DNA of 40,956 nt from Mariprofundales bacterium (GTDB lineage: Bacteria; Pseudomonadota; Zetaproteobacteria; Mariprofundales; J009), in contig JAUZRF010000016.1 in the NCBI GenBank assembly GCA_030950645.1, positions 1-40,956 of the forward strand, written 5' to 3'. Positions 23,809-33,605 of the stretch are shown here, one piece after another. Both the position numbers and the translations under genes were made by a program. Every line of letters begins with the position of its first letter. Position 1 is the first letter of the stretch. The notes beneath the pieces are model-generated. The model was not told the DNA's origin and did not search any database. It was given only the letters and a program-made list of their open reading frames with translations.

Positions 23809-23884
23809 TTCAACCACAGAGGCAGAGAAAACGGAAGGGGATTGCGTTGTTTCTTACCCTCAAAAACGCTGTGGCTCTGTAACG
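23809..23884. repeat. CACAGAG-type imperfect inverted repeat
   Basis: TTCAACCACAGAGGCAGAG at the left is roughly mirrored by CGCTGTGGCTCTGTAACG at the right. A related pair lies at 33474-33569. Similar CACAGAG-rich repeats are common between genes in many bacteria. It occupies the gap between metG and serS. No gene is seen here. Confidence 0.45.
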
Positions 23885-23902
23885 CTATAGTGAAAAAAAA
23901 GG

Positions 23903-25201
23903 TCATGATGCCCCCCCCTTTCCCGCCGCAGGAATCATCTGCATGCCGCCCATGTAAGGATGCAGCACCTCAGGCAGCCGCACCGAGCCATCGGGCTGCC
24001 AACCGTTCTCCAACAATGCCACTAGGGTGCGACCAATCGCCAATCCAGAGCCGTTCAGGGTCGCCACCGCTTGCGGCTTGCCCTTGGGCTGATCACGAAA
24101 ACGGATCTGTGCCCGTCGCCCCTGAAACTGACCAAAGCAAGAGCAAGAGGAGATCTCACGATAGCACTGTTGACCCGGTAGCCACACCTCAAGATCGTAG
24201 GTTTTTTCAGATGAAAAACCGACATCCCCCGCGCAAAGCACCACCACCCGATAGGGTAATTCCAATGTCTGAAGCACCGCCTCAGCATGACCAGTAAGCT
24301 GTTCCAACGCCTCATGGGCGGTGTCTGGGTGTACCAACTGCACCAGCTCCACCTTGTCGAATTGGTGCTGCCGAATCAACCCGCGCACATCCTTGCCCGC
24401 CGAGCCCGCCTCACGACGAAAACAGGGGGTGTAAGCGCAGTGGCGAATCGGCAGCTGTGCCGCCTCCAGCACCATGCCCCGATAGAGGTTCGTCACCGGC
24501 ACCTCTGCGGTGGGAATAAGAAAGGCATCCTCACCAGCCAAGCGGTAGAGATCCGCTTCAAACTTAGGCAACTGACCGGTGCCCATCATGGTCTCACGAT
24601 TGGCAATTGCCGGCACCCATACCTCTTCATAGCCGTGCCGATCGACATGGAGATCGAGCATCAACTGCATCAACGCCCGCTCCAGTCGCGCCATTGGGCC
24701 TCGTAGCACCGAAAACCGGCTTCCCGCCAGCCTTGCTCCCGCCTCAAAATCGAGCCGATCCCCACCAATATCCCAGTGATTCGGCACCGCATCGGCGCGT
24801 GGATTCCCCCAGCGCCGCAGTTCAACATTGGCATCCTCATCATCACCATCCGGCACCGAATCATGCAGCGGATTAGGAATCTCCAACAACGCCTGAGTAA
24901 ACGCCTCCTCAGCCGCTTTGGCCTTGTGATCCAATGCCGTAGTCTCCGCGCCAACCTCAGCCATACGCGCCAACTCACCGCTGGCATCCTCACCACTGCG
25001 CTTCTTCTGACCAATCAGCTTAGAGACCCGATTCCGCTCCGCCTGCAACGCCTCGGCCTGCTGCTTACCACGGCGTTGTTCCACATCCAAAGCGAGGGCG
25101 CGTTGCCAAGCCGAGCCTTCCGCCACCAGCGCCATATTTCGCCGTGACAACGCCGCCTGCAACACATCAGGCTGGCGACGAAACGCATTGCGATCAATCA
25201 T
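23903..25201 (-). CDS. serS: Seryl-tRNA synthetase
   Basis: A 432-residue class II synthetase. The N-terminal long coiled-coil arm (about 30-105, rich in Ala/Glu/Lys) binds tRNA-Ser. The catalytic core shows [36 protein letters not shown] (motif 2), [22 protein letters not shown] and a motif 3 with [19 protein letters not shown]. The C-terminus ends GGAS. The start codon overlaps the end of gyrA by eight bases (25194-25201), so translation is probably coupled, with serS downstream of gyrA. Confidence 0.96.
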   Translation of the reverse strand: MIDRNAFRRQPDVLQAALSRRNMALVAEGSAWQRALALDVEQRRGKQQAEALQAERNRVSKLIGQKKRSGEDASGELARMAEVGAETTALDHKAKAAEEAFTQALLEIPNPLHDSVPDGDDEDANVELRRWGNPRADAVPNHWDIGGDRLDFEAGARLAGSRFSVLRGPMARLERALMQLMLDLHVDRHGYEEVWVPAIANRETMMGTGQLPKFEADLYRLAGEDAFLIPTAEVPVTNLYRGMVLEAAQLPIRHCAYTPCFRREAGSAGKDVRGLIRQHQFDKVELVQLVHPDTAHEALEQLTGHAEAVLQTLELPYRVVVLCAGDVGFSSEKTYDLEVWLPGQQCYREISSCSCFGQFQGRRAQIRFRDQPKGKPQAVATLNGSGLAIGRTLVALLENGWQPDGSVRLPEVLHPYMGGMQMIPAAGKGGAS

Positions 25202-27731
25202 CGAGATTCAACTCTCCTTGAGTCTCAGCATCATCATCACCATCCATATCATCGGCATCCATATCATCGACATCGTCAAACTCAACATCATCGGAGTTAT
25301 CATGCTCATTCTCAGGCATACGATCTACCGCAATCACCCGCTCGGCGCTAGGGCAATCAATCAGCGTCACGCCCTTAGTATTGCGCCCAATCACCGATAT
25401 ATCGCCCATGCGTAGCCGCACCAGTCGTCCACTATCGGTCACCACCATCACCTGGTCTTCATCAACCACCTGCACCGCAGCCACCATGTCACCATTACGC
25501 CCGCCGGTCTTGAGGCTAAACACGCCCTGCCCACCGCGATGCTGGCAATGGTACTCGCCCATCTGAGTTCGTTTACCATAACCACACTCAGAGACCACCA
25601 GCAGGGTGGCGCGATCAGCCACCCTAGTCAGTGCAATCACCTGATTCCCCTTCGGCATACGGATACCCGTCACACCACGGGTACTACGACCCGTCGGACG
25701 CACATCCTTCTCAGAAAAGCGAATCGCTTTACCGCCACTGCTCGCCAGCAACAGATCCTGCTCACCATCGGAAACCACCACCGACACCAATCCATCGCCC
25801 TCATCCATATTAATGGCAATAATCCCAGTGGTGCGAATCTTACCATAGGCGGAAAGCGCGGTTTTCTTAACCAGGCCGTTCCGAGTGGCCATCACAATGT
25901 AATGCTCATCATCAAATTCACGCACCGATAGCGTAGCGGAGACGGTCTCCCCCTTGGCTACTGGCAACAGATTGACCAGTGCCCGCCCACGGGCAGCTCG
26001 CCCAGCTTGCTGAATCTCATACACCTTCTTGCAAAAAACCCGACCTTGATTGGTGAAAAACAGCAGGTAATCATGGGTGGATGCCACCATCAAGCGCGCC
26101 ACAAAATCCTCTTCCTTGGTAGTCATCGCCTTCTTGCCTTTTCCGCCACGGCGTTGGGCACGGTAGAGGGTGGTAGCATTGCGCTTGATATAACCCTCAT
26201 TGGAGATCGTCACCACCATGTCCTCTTCGGTGATCAGATCCTCCACCGTCAACTCCGCCGATTCCACCACAATCTCAGAACGGCGCGGATTGGCATACTG
26301 TTCACGCACTGCCAGCAGCTCTTTACGAATGACCGCCATCAACTGCGTATCGTCGGCCAGAATCCCCTTCAACCGCGTAATTTCCAGTTGAATGCGCTCA
26401 AACTCCTGTTGGATCTTCTCGCGTTCCAAGCCCGTCAGGCGGTGAAGCCGCATATCAAGGATCGCCTGTGCTTGCAGATCCGACAGAGAAAAATTGGTCA
26501 TCAAGCCGGACTTCGCCTCCGCCGAAGTCTGGCTGCCGCGAATCAATTTAATCACGGCATCAATATTATCGAGTGCAATCAACAACCCTTGCAAAATATG
26601 CGCCCGGGACTCGAATTTCGCCAGTTCAAACAGGCAGCGCCGTGTCACCACTTGACGGCGGTGATCAACAAAATGCAACAGCAACTCGCGCACACCACAT
26701 AGCTTAGGCTGACCATCAAGCAAAGAGAGGTAATTGCAGCTAAACGAGCACTGCATCTGAGTGTGCTTGTAGAGATTGTTGAGTATCACCTCAGGGATCT
26801 CATCGCGCTTGAGCTCAATCACAATGCGCATGCCATCACGATCAGATTCATCGCGCATATCTGAGATGCCAGTCAGCTTTTTCTCGCGCACCAGCACTGA
26901 AATTGACTCTACCAATTTGGCCTTGTTGACCTGATAGGGCAACTCAGCAACGATGATAGCCTCGCGTTTGGTACGGCGGTTAATCTCAACAATCGCCTTA
27001 GCCCGCATCGTGACCGAGCCACGGCCGCCCAAGAACGCTTGACGCATCCCGTTACGACCATAAATGAACCCTCCGGTCGGGAAATCCGGCCCCGGCATTA
27101 AGCGTAACAGGGATTCATCATCGACATCAACATCATCAATCAGCGCCACCGTGGCATCAATCGTTTCGCCCAAGTTGTGCGGCGGAATATTGGTCGCCAT
27201 CCCTACCGCGATGCCCTGCGAGCCATTGATCAACAGATTGGGGTATCTCGCTGGCAACACCTTGGGCTCAGAGAGTGATTCATCATAGTTAGGGCCAAAA
27301 TCGACCGTATCTTTATCGATATCGGCCAACAATTCACCAGCCAAGCGACTCATGCGCGCCTCGGTGTACCGCATCGCAGCAGGCGAATCGCCATCGACCG
27401 AGCCAAAGTTGCCTTGGCCATCAACCAACACATGACGCATGCTCCACGGCTGCGCCATCCGCACCAAGGCGTCATAGACTGCGGTGTCACCGTGGGGGTG
27501 ATATTTACCAATCACATCACCGACCACGCGCGCAGACTTCTTGAATGGTTTATCGTAGGTAGAGCCAAGATCCTGCATCGCAAAGAGAATCCGACGATGC
27601 ACCGGCTTCAAGCCATCGCGCGCATCCGGCAACGCTCGGCCCACAATCACACTCATCGCATAATCAAGATAAGAGCGCTTCATCTCATCTTCGATCAGAA
27701 CAGGTACGGCGGGGTTAAGTATCTCATCCAT
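25194..27731 (-). CDS. gyrA: DNA gyrase subunit A
   Basis: An 845-residue GyrA. The N-terminal breakage-reunion domain has VHRRILFAM, the quinolone region [19 protein letters not shown] (Thr at the E. coli Ser83 position, Asp at 87) and [10 protein letters not shown] with the catalytic tyrosine. The C-terminal wrapping domain has the GyrA box QRRGGKGK. A long acidic tail rich in Asp/Met ([17 protein letters not shown]) precedes GELNLDD. I start at the ATG at 27731 ([11 protein letters not shown]) rather than 29 codons upstream, because the promoter at 27790-27818 overlaps the longer frame. Confidence 0.97.
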   Translation of the reverse strand: MDEILNPAVPVLIEDEMKRSYLDYAMSVIVGRALPDARDGLKPVHRRILFAMQDLGSTYDKPFKKSARVVGDVIGKYHPHGDTAVYDALVRMAQPWSMRHVLVDGQGNFGSVDGDSPAAMRYTEARMSRLAGELLADIDKDTVDFGPNYDESLSEPKVLPARYPNLLINGSQGIAVGMATNIPPHNLGETIDATVALIDDVDVDDESLLRLMPGPDFPTGGFIYGRNGMRQAFLGGRGSVTMRAKAIVEINRRTKREAIIVAELPYQVNKAKLVESISVLVREKKLTGISDMRDESDRDGMRIVIELKRDEIPEVILNNLYKHTQMQCSFSCNYLSLLDGQPKLCGVRELLLHFVDHRRQVVTRRCLFELAKFESRAHILQGLLIALDNIDAVIKLIRGSQTSAEAKSGLMTNFSLSDLQAQAILDMRLHRLTGLEREKIQQEFERIQLEITRLKGILADDTQLMAVIRKELLAVREQYANPRRSEIVVESAELTVEDLITEEDMVVTISNEGYIKRNATTLYRAQRRGGKGKKAMTTKEEDFVARLMVASTHDYLLFFTNQGRVFCKKVYEIQQAGRAARGRALVNLLPVAKGETVSATLSVREFDDEHYIVMATRNGLVKKTALSAYGKIRTTGIIAINMDEGDGLVSVVVSDGEQDLLLASSGGKAIRFSEKDVRPTGRSTRGVTGIRMPKGNQVIALTRVADRATLLVVSECGYGKRTQMGEYHCQHRGGQGVFSLKTGGRNGDMVAAVQVVDEDQVMVVTDSGRLVRLRMGDISVIGRNTKGVTLIDCPSAERVIAVDRMPENEHDNSDDVEFDDVDDMDADDMDGDDDAETQGELNLDD

Positions 27732-27789
27732 AGTTCGTAAATCCCTCGTTAAACGCCGAAAAAAACGGCCGATAATTAATAAGCCGTGT

Positions 27790-27818
27790 ATCATAGCGAC
27801 CGAGTTTAAGCATGCCAA
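27790..27818 (-). promoter_or_regulatory. Sigma70 promoter of gyrA
   Basis: On the minus strand TTGGCA (27813-27818) is followed after 17 bases by TATGAT (27790-27795). The start point would lie about 50 bases before the gyrA ATG at 27731. Confidence 0.7.
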
Positions 27819-27866
27819 TGGCTATTGGATAACAACCAAAAGAAGAGGAACGATTTCAGAATAAAG

Positions 27867-27970
27867 GTAACTGCTCAGATCGCTTCCGGCTTTTCTGGTA
27901 GCAAGGCGAAAAAGCGGAGTTTACTACTGTAAATGAGCATTTTTCAACGCCGCTATCGGGAAAACCAGAA
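27867..27970. mobile_element. Truncated MITE core
   Basis: It begins GTAACTGCTCAGATCGCTTCCGG in the usual form but stops at GGGAAAACCAGAA, missing the last ~17 bases of the right arm. The next copy begins five bases later. No target duplication is visible. Confidence 0.8.
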
Positions 27971-27975
27971 AAAAT

Positions 27976-28096
27976 GTAACTGCTCAGATCGCTTCTGGTT
28001 TTCCCGATAGCAAGGCGAAAAAGCGGAGTTTACTACGGTAAATGAGCATTTTTCAACGCCGCTATCGGGAAAACCAGAAGCGATCTGAGTAGTTAC
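27976..28096. mobile_element. 121-bp MITE core, tandem to previous copy
   Basis: A full core from GTAACTGCTCAGATCGC to GCGATCTGAGTAGTTAC, with arms that pair almost perfectly, and TTTACTACGGTAAA at the centre. Together with the previous copy it fills most of the 27819-28132 gap between the gyrA promoter and the small genes. The right end touches the terminator at 28098. Confidence 0.85.
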
Positions 28097-28097
28097 G

Positions 28098-28119
28098 AAA
28101 AAACAGGCGTTGGCCGCCT
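28098..28119 (-). terminator. Rho-independent terminator
   Basis: On the minus strand AGGCG-GCCAA-CGCCT is followed by G and six T residues. It lies 14 bases after the stop of the gene at 28133 and abuts the MITE. Confidence 0.65.
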
Positions 28120-28132
28120 CTAGTGCGTAAAG

Positions 28133-28372
28133 CTATCCCCGATGCTTGGGGATAGTATAGCGGTCTGGCATAGGCGCATCATGCGCCAGGTTCGGGGTTG
28201 TCGGAGACGCAGGAGTCTCCCCCTTTGCCATCTGTTTGGCCTGACCGGAAATCGATACCTGATCAACCGCGTTTCCCGCCGCCGTCCCCGCGCGCACAAA
28301 ACGAATCTCATGGCTACGGCTATTCTGCTGCAAAATGCGCAGTGCCCGCGATTCAGAGGGGCGAATCGTCAC
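28133..28372 (-). CDS. Small uncharacterised protein
   Basis: A 79-residue protein from a GTG start with GGAGAGG eight bases upstream. The first half is basic (RPSESRALRILQQNSRSHEI), followed by VDQVSISGQAKQMAKGE and a Pro/Thr/Asp tail. The VSISGQAKQ piece loosely recalls FlgM-type or other flagella-associated peptides, but this is not a firm match. A clear terminator follows, supporting a real gene. It lies 24 bases after the charged secreted protein gene on the same strand. Confidence 0.5.
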   Translation of the reverse strand: MTIRPSESRALRILQQNSRSHEIRFVRAGTAAGNAVDQVSISGQAKQMAKGETPASPTTPNLAHDAPMPDRYTIPKHRG

Positions 28373-28396
28373 CGTGACGCCTCTCCGCAGTGGGCG

Positions 28397-28663
28397 CTAA
28401 TCATCGCCATGCGAACGACTTTCGGCCTCATTCTCACGCTTGTCCCGACGATCCACCTCGACTTCGCTATCCCGCGCCTCCTTCCGATCCACGCGATCCC
28501 GCGACGCATTCCCATCCCGTTCGGCATCGTGCCCGGGCTGATCCACCTCATGTTTCTCCACACCTTGTTGTTGATGAGATCCTCCATCATCCGCCTGCGC
28601 CACAAAAGGCAGCGCCATTCCCACCAACAGCACTGCACCAAGCCACCACCCTTTATATATCAT
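28397..28663 (-). CDS. Secreted, highly charged small protein
   Basis: An 88-residue protein with a signal peptide (MIYKGWWLGAVLLVGMALPFVAQA). The mature part is nearly all polar: His/Gln/Glu at first, then repeated Asp/Glu/Arg runs such as DRVDRKEARDSEVEVDRRDK, ending SHGDD. It looks disordered and could bind metal ions through its His and acidic residues. No family recognised. The start at 28663 has GGGGGAG three bases upstream, tighter than usual. It lies downstream of the histidine kinase on the same strand. Confidence 0.6.
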   Translation of the reverse strand: MIYKGWWLGAVLLVGMALPFVAQADDGGSHQQQGVEKHEVDQPGHDAERDGNASRDRVDRKEARDSEVEVDRRDKRENEAESRSHGDD

Positions 28664-28742
28664 ATACTCCCCCTTCGAGATAAGAATAACCGTCAACTAT
28701 CGGCAGAAAGTGTAACAACTTTAGAAATAGCGCGCTCGCGCT

Positions 28743-30281
28743 TCACTCCGCGATGAACGGAAGCCAAACAACAGCCTGAGTTCCGGCACCTGGCTGGGAA
28801 TATATCTCCAGCGCCCCTCCCATTCCTTCAACACAACTTTTCGCGGTTGGTAAACCCAGCCCGCGACCCAACCGTTTGGTTGAAAAAAACGGATCAAAAA
28901 TTAGAGGGAGATCATCAGATGCAACTCCGCCACCATTATCATTCAGCGACAAGCGCACATATTTCGCTGTTGGAGATAACCCGTCCGGAAACGCATCCCC
29001 TTGATCCACCACAGAAAAAGCGATACCCAACGCCGGCGCATCAACCCCGGCTACGGCATCAATCGCATTATGTGCCAAGACATCGAGCACAATTTGTAAC
29101 GAAGATACATCAGCACGCATCAACACATGGCATGGCTGAAGCTCGAGTTTAAGCGTACCATCTTCGCCTAGAGCCTCACGCACCCCTTTACACCACTCCT
29201 TCACGAAAGGGGAAAGCGCAAACACGCCCTGACTAACATCATCACCACGCGCATAAACCAGCAAATCGCTCACAATTTGACTAATCTCCGCCACTGTCGA
29301 TTCGATATTGGTAATGCGCCGCTCAGTTTTAGAAGCGTCTGACAACAACGATTTGCGCAACAGATAGAGGTTGCCAACCACACCAGACAGCAGGTTATTG
29401 AAATCATGTGCTATTCCACCGACAAGGGTCAACATTGCCGCATGTTTCTCTTGCGTTTTCCGGGCATGATCCGCCCGTTCATATTCGCTGATATCTTCCA
29501 GAATAATCACCGCGTAACCGCGTTTGCCTGCCAGTGGCGCAGTACTAACTAATGCAGGAAAACGCCCGCCATCCCTACGACATACCACCACACGACCACG
29601 CCACGGATCCCCATCTGACAACACCGCACGCACATGGGCCACCAAATCCTCATCCAGCTGATCCAACGCCAGCAACTCCAACAATGGCTGATTACGAACC
29701 GAGGGGCTCTCAATCTGGGATATAGCAAAAAATGCCTGGTTGGCATACTGCACCCGACCCTGATGATCCACTACAATCACCGCCTCTGCCGCAGCATCAA
29801 GCGCCGCAGCGAGCAACGCATTTTGCCGGCCATCCTCACCCCGCAACCGAACTTCTCGGCGGAGGCCCCCATTCACCCCCTCCAACGCATCAATCTGATC
29901 AACCCTATCCGTGCAATCACGCAGCGACAGTTGCATCACCAAGGTGTCGCCCAATAGATAGGGACTCAACAGTGCATCGCAATGTCGCATCTCCGCCCCA
30001 CCATCCGGCGCACATACCACCAACGAGGGATCGGCTTGCGCGTCCAGCGTCAGCGGTGTCATCTGTGCAAAGCTGTTTTCAAGCATCTTCTGATACTGGG
30101 TCTCTGCGAATCTTGGCAGCCACTGTGCCACCTTGCTGCCGACCAACACTGCCGCATCCAGATCCAACCATGTCGCCAGGCGTTGGTTACAAAACAGCAC
30201 GCAATAGTCGCGACCAAACACCAGCACGCCTTCATGCACATGCTCCAGCGGCGCAAATACCATCTCCTCTGCCTGCATCAT
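28743..30281 (-). CDS. Soluble PAS-domain hybrid-free histidine kinase
   Basis: A 512-residue protein without membrane helices. A first PAS-like domain (about 8-125) is followed by a coiled-coil link and a second PAS domain (about 155-270, AVIVVDHQGRVQYANQAFF). The kinase follows: H-box VGGIAHDFNNLLSG with His292, N-box LAHNAIDAV, and G-boxes DNGGG and GRGLGLPTAKSCVEG. The HDFNNLL form marks the NtrB-like HPK4 group. No response regulator is adjacent, so it is an orphan kinase. The M48 protease gene lies upstream on the same strand, 18 bases away. Confidence 0.92.
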   Translation of the reverse strand: MMQAEEMVFAPLEHVHEGVLVFGRDYCVLFCNQRLATWLDLDAAVLVGSKVAQWLPRFAETQYQKMLENSFAQMTPLTLDAQADPSLVVCAPDGGAEMRHCDALLSPYLLGDTLVMQLSLRDCTDRVDQIDALEGVNGGLRREVRLRGEDGRQNALLAAALDAAAEAVIVVDHQGRVQYANQAFFAISQIESPSVRNQPLLELLALDQLDEDLVAHVRAVLSDGDPWRGRVVVCRRDGGRFPALVSTAPLAGKRGYAVIILEDISEYERADHARKTQEKHAAMLTLVGGIAHDFNNLLSGVVGNLYLLRKSLLSDASKTERRITNIESTVAEISQIVSDLLVYARGDDVSQGVFALSPFVKEWCKGVREALGEDGTLKLELQPCHVLMRADVSSLQIVLDVLAHNAIDAVAGVDAPALGIAFSVVDQGDAFPDGLSPTAKYVRLSLNDNGGGVASDDLPLIFDPFFSTKRLGRGLGLPTAKSCVEGMGGALEIYSQPGAGTQAVVWLPFIAE

Positions 30282-30299
30282 CTCCCCCCTATCATCCCA

Positions 30300-31781
30300 C
30301 TAACGCACCAGCTTGATTAAATAGCCAACACTTGGCGCAGTCCCGACATCAAAGCCATTCAGCACCGCCAAATGCGCCGCTGTCATCGGGCCAAGTGATT
30401 GCTTGGATTGGTCTGCAAACCGTTGCCAACTATCCCCCACTTTCCATCGCGCCAAATCTATGCGGGGAATGGTACCATCGAGATCCTGCCTGTAAGCATG
30501 GAAAGAGGAAATAATAGCATTAAATTGCCCCTGCCAACGATCAATCTCACTCCGTGGACACCACATCGCGATGAGTAACGCATGCCCCCCTAAAACCCAT
30601 ACCGAAAAATCCACCCGCGCCTCACTGACATGGGGTTGCGATAGATCCACCTGCGCCCGAGCCCACTGCCGACCCGCACGCCTACCATGGGTCACTTCAC
30701 CGCGAATGCGTCGCTTCGGCACCAGCTTCTCCAGCAACGCCTCGGCGGTGCGATGCTTAGCCAATTGCAATCTCGACATCTGAAAATAGACCTTCTGCCT
30801 GCGCACTCTGGCAGCCAATGCAGTGCGGCCATTATGAATCACCCAACCATCGGGAAACTGCAACGCAACCCCCAGCTGTGGATGAATAAAACGCTGACCA
30901 ACCACCGCGCCATCCACCACACTTCCCGCATAGGGTTGACCAGAGAGCTGATCCAACATCAACGCATGATCCGTAACGGGATTGATCACACTCGCCGATG
31001 CGTCATTCGATCCCCCAAGGGTGACCGCAGCATCCTTGATCCGTTCACCTGTTTTCGGATGGCTGGCAAAGGCGCCGTGATACACCACCGCTTGATCACC
31101 GGCAGCCCTCTTTTCGGCCACATCTAACGCCTCGACCCGTTTGAGGGTCTTCAGCAGTTGCACGGTAGCGTAGGGGTCATAACCGGCAGCGGTGATATAT
31201 TTGATCGACAACTGATCGGCCTGAGATTCATCCTTACGGCCATACCCCTGCACCACCGCCCCCGCTAACAGATCGGTCAATCCTCCGGCAGCCTGCACCC
31301 CTGGCACAAAGATCGATGCCACCACCATCCCCAACTGATAGCTCTGAATCTTGGTGTAGCGTTGCACCGCATGACGCGCCGTAACATGGCCAATCTCGTG
31401 CCCGAGCACCGCAGCAAGCTCCGACTCGCTATTGAGACGATTGAGCAACCCACGGTAGATATAGATGTAGCCTCCAGGCAGGGCGAACGCATTGATGGTG
31501 TCATCATCCACCACATGAAAACGATAAATCAGCTCAGGGCGATCCGCATGCGCCGCCACCTTCTGACCCACGCGATCCACATACTGCGCCAACGGATCGG
31601 TGGCCAGTAATAGGGGCAACTCCTTGGCAAACTTCGCTGCCATCTGCTGACCAAGTTGCAACTCTTGGTCCTCGCTCATCATGACGAATTCGCTGTGCTT
31701 GCTGACCGGATTGACCGCACAAGCCGAACAGAGCAGCGCGAATAACAGTAGCAAAACCCTGCTTGACACGCGCCAATTCAT
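30300..31781 (-). CDS. M48 metalloprotease lipoprotein (BepA-like)
   Basis: A 493-residue lipoprotein (lipobox LCSAC, Cys21) with the zinc protease motif HEIGH at residues 128-132. A third ligand Glu lies in KDESQADQLS. NAFALPGGYIYIYRG precedes the motif, as in BepA/YfgC and LoiP. The C-terminal half is not TPR but a beta-rich domain with LQFPDGWVIHNG and a second unit, typical of the longer M48 group. It should act on envelope proteins in the periplasm. Its ATG follows the SNase stop codon immediately (TAAATG). Confidence 0.92.
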   Translation of the reverse strand: MNWRVSSRVLLLLFALLCSACAVNPVSKHSEFVMMSEDQELQLGQQMAAKFAKELPLLLATDPLAQYVDRVGQKVAAHADRPELIYRFHVVDDDTINAFALPGGYIYIYRGLLNRLNSESELAAVLGHEIGHVTARHAVQRYTKIQSYQLGMVVASIFVPGVQAAGGLTDLLAGAVVQGYGRKDESQADQLSIKYITAAGYDPYATVQLLKTLKRVEALDVAEKRAAGDQAVVYHGAFASHPKTGERIKDAAVTLGGSNDASASVINPVTDHALMLDQLSGQPYAGSVVDGAVVGQRFIHPQLGVALQFPDGWVIHNGRTALAARVRRQKVYFQMSRLQLAKHRTAEALLEKLVPKRRIRGEVTHGRRAGRQWARAQVDLSQPHVSEARVDFSVWVLGGHALLIAMWCPRSEIDRWQGQFNAIISSFHAYRQDLDGTIPRIDLARWKVGDSWQRFADQSKQSLGPMTAAHLAVLNGFDVGTAPSVGYLIKLVR

Positions 31782-32549
31782 TTATCGATTCGTAGCGGGC
31801 TCGAAATCTGTTGGCGCATGCAAGGCGATAAACCAACGCCCCTTCCCAGAGGTGCGAACCCGCCCCCGCACCGTCACCCTGTCCCTACGCATCACAGCAA
31901 GCGGGAAATCGAAATAGCGCCGATACTTCCTCGGCACCGTCACATGCACCGCACCAAGGTAAAAGTCACGCCCATGCCGCCCCACCTTGGTCACCACCCC
32001 TTGCACCACCCGGAACTGCCCCAGATTGTGCAGCCGCAAATCGGTCGATTTCAACACCTTCCAACGCGGCAGCGCCCAGATCCCCAGCTTGGCACGGCGC
32101 GCTTGCTGCTCCAGCACCAGCAATGGATGCGCCCAACGCAGATTGGGTACGAAGGTGTAAACATGCGCCCACCCCTCGCGCACCATCATCCCATTGATCC
32201 AGCGCCCTTGGCGATCATAGAGTTGTGCGAGTGTGCGACCATAGATGTCAATTTTTTCTTTATCAAACGCCAATTTCAGGGATTTTCCAGCGATCAACTG
32301 CGTCAACCGCTTGGTCGCCTCAATCCCATAGGGCTGCCCTGCCGAGTCACGATGGGTGATCTCCGGCGTATTGAGCCCAAGCAGGCGAATGCGTTCGCCA
32401 TCGGTGGTCTGAAAGGTATCGCCATCATAAATCCGCCCCACCGTCACCCAGCGGTCATTGCTAACAAATGAGAGCGTGCCGGCATCCGCAGCTAAGGGCA
32501 TCAGCAGCCACACCAAGCATGCGGCCACAGCCAAGCGCCGGATCATCAT
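31782..32549 (-). CDS. Secreted SNase-family nuclease
   Basis: A 255-residue protein with a signal peptide (to about AADA). The thermonuclease domain has GRIYDGDTFQT, IRLLGLNTPEITH and EKIDIYGRTLAQLY, which carry the calcium-binding Asp residues and catalytic Arg/Glu of the family. A C-terminal OB-like extension (about 165-255) is unrecognised. The start at 32549 (MMIRRLAV) overlaps the pyrD stop by ATGA; a longer frame inside pyrD is not needed. Pyrimidine salvage from degraded DNA is a possible, unproven link to pyrD. Confidence 0.88.
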   Translation of the reverse strand: MMIRRLAVAACLVWLLMPLAADAGTLSFVSNDRWVTVGRIYDGDTFQTTDGERIRLLGLNTPEITHRDSAGQPYGIEATKRLTQLIAGKSLKLAFDKEKIDIYGRTLAQLYDRQGRWINGMMVREGWAHVYTFVPNLRWAHPLLVLEQQARRAKLGIWALPRWKVLKSTDLRLHNLGQFRVVQGVVTKVGRHGRDFYLGAVHVTVPRKYRRYFDFPLAVMRRDRVTVRGRVRTSGKGRWFIALHAPTDFEPATNR

Positions 32550-33478
32550 GCTACGAGCGTCCCCACCAGCTCTGACCAACGGGCAATGGCGTGGCGCTGC
32601 AAATAGTCATCCATCCCCTCAAGCAGTTTAGGGCAGAGCAATGGGTCATAAAACAGCCCGGTACCGATACCAATCGCCTGTGCGCCAACAATGGCAAAGT
32701 CGATCGCATCCTCTGGCGTGGTAATGCCACCCTGGCCAAGAATAGGAACGCCATGCTTGGCCGCAACCTGATAGACTTGATGCAACTTCCACAACGCCAC
32801 CGGCTTAATCGCCGGCCCCGACAGACCACCAGAGATATTGGCCAACACCGGCCTGCGGCACTCACGATCCACCGCCATACCGACCAATGTATTGATCACC
32901 GACAAAGCATCACTACCCGCATCAATACAACACCGCGCCACCTCGGCGATATCCGCATTGTTGGGTGATAGCTTGGTAATCAAGGGCTTGCTGGTTCTCT
33001 TTCGCATGGCAGCCACCACTTTGGCAGCCATGGCCGGATCATTTCCGAAGTGTACCCCGCCCGCTTTCACATTGGGGCAGGAGATGTTGATTTCAATCGC
33101 GGAGACCGGCGAATCATCAAAGATCGCGGCCACCTCGCCATACTCCTCGGGGCTAGTGCCGTTGGCATTGGCCCAAAACTGGGTTTCACTCCATGGCAGA
33201 TGCGGCAACACCGCATCGACCACATGGCGTGCGCCAGGGTTTTGCAAACCGATCGCATTGAGCATGCCCGATGGGGTTTCATAAAGCCGATGCGGCGCAT
33301 TGCCCAAGCGCGGCTCCAGCGTGGTTCCTTTGAGAATGACCGCGCCGACATCATGGTTGGAGAAGCCCGCAATACGGGTGTACTCCTCACCAAAGCCAAC
33401 ACAGCCGGAGAGCAGTACCAGCGGCGTTTGCAGCGTCAGTCCGGCAAACTCAACCTCAAGTGTAGAAGATTTTTTCAC
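32546..33478 (-). CDS. pyrD: Dihydroorotate dehydrogenase, class 1B catalytic subunit
   Basis: A 310-residue FMN enzyme of pyrimidine synthesis. Key parts are VILKGTTLEPRLGN, NAIGLQNPG, INISCPNVKAGG with the catalytic Cys, TKLSPN and ILGQGGITTPEDA. The Cys base and soluble form mark class 1, and the sequence is nearest to the 1B type that pairs with PyrK for NAD+ use. No pyrK is in the window. The only start is GTG at 33478, with no good ribosome site; the repeat at 33474 covers it. Confidence 0.92.
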   Translation of the reverse strand: MKKSSTLEVEFAGLTLQTPLVLLSGCVGFGEEYTRIAGFSNHDVGAVILKGTTLEPRLGNAPHRLYETPSGMLNAIGLQNPGARHVVDAVLPHLPWSETQFWANANGTSPEEYGEVAAIFDDSPVSAIEINISCPNVKAGGVHFGNDPAMAAKVVAAMRKRTSKPLITKLSPNNADIAEVARCCIDAGSDALSVINTLVGMAVDRECRRPVLANISGGLSGPAIKPVALWKLHQVYQVAAKHGVPILGQGGITTPEDAIDFAIVGAQAIGIGTGLFYDPLLCPKLLEGMDDYLQRHAIARWSELVGTLVA

Positions 33479-33569
33479 TGCAGAGACGCGGAGACGCGGA
33501 GGTGGAACGCAAAATAGTCATGTTGATCCGTCGCTATTTGCATCACTCTGTGGAGGCTCTGTGGTGAAC
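33474..33569. repeat. CACAGAG-type imperfect inverted repeat at pyrD start
   Basis: TTCACTGCAGAGACGCGGAG at the left and CTCTGTGGTGAAC at the right are imperfect mirror images, like the pair at 23809-23884. It fills most of the gap between fabG and pyrD and includes the pyrD GTG codon, so it forms the pyrD leader. Confidence 0.5.
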
Positions 33570-33605
33570 CTTGTAATCGCCACGCCATCGGGTTACCCAC
33601 CCCAT

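Noticed and set aside
28142-28756. A 204-codon open frame on the plus strand
   Set aside because: Its start has no ribosome site and its product is rich in Arg, Pro and His as expected of an antisense shadow. The minus-strand genes have start signals and a terminator.
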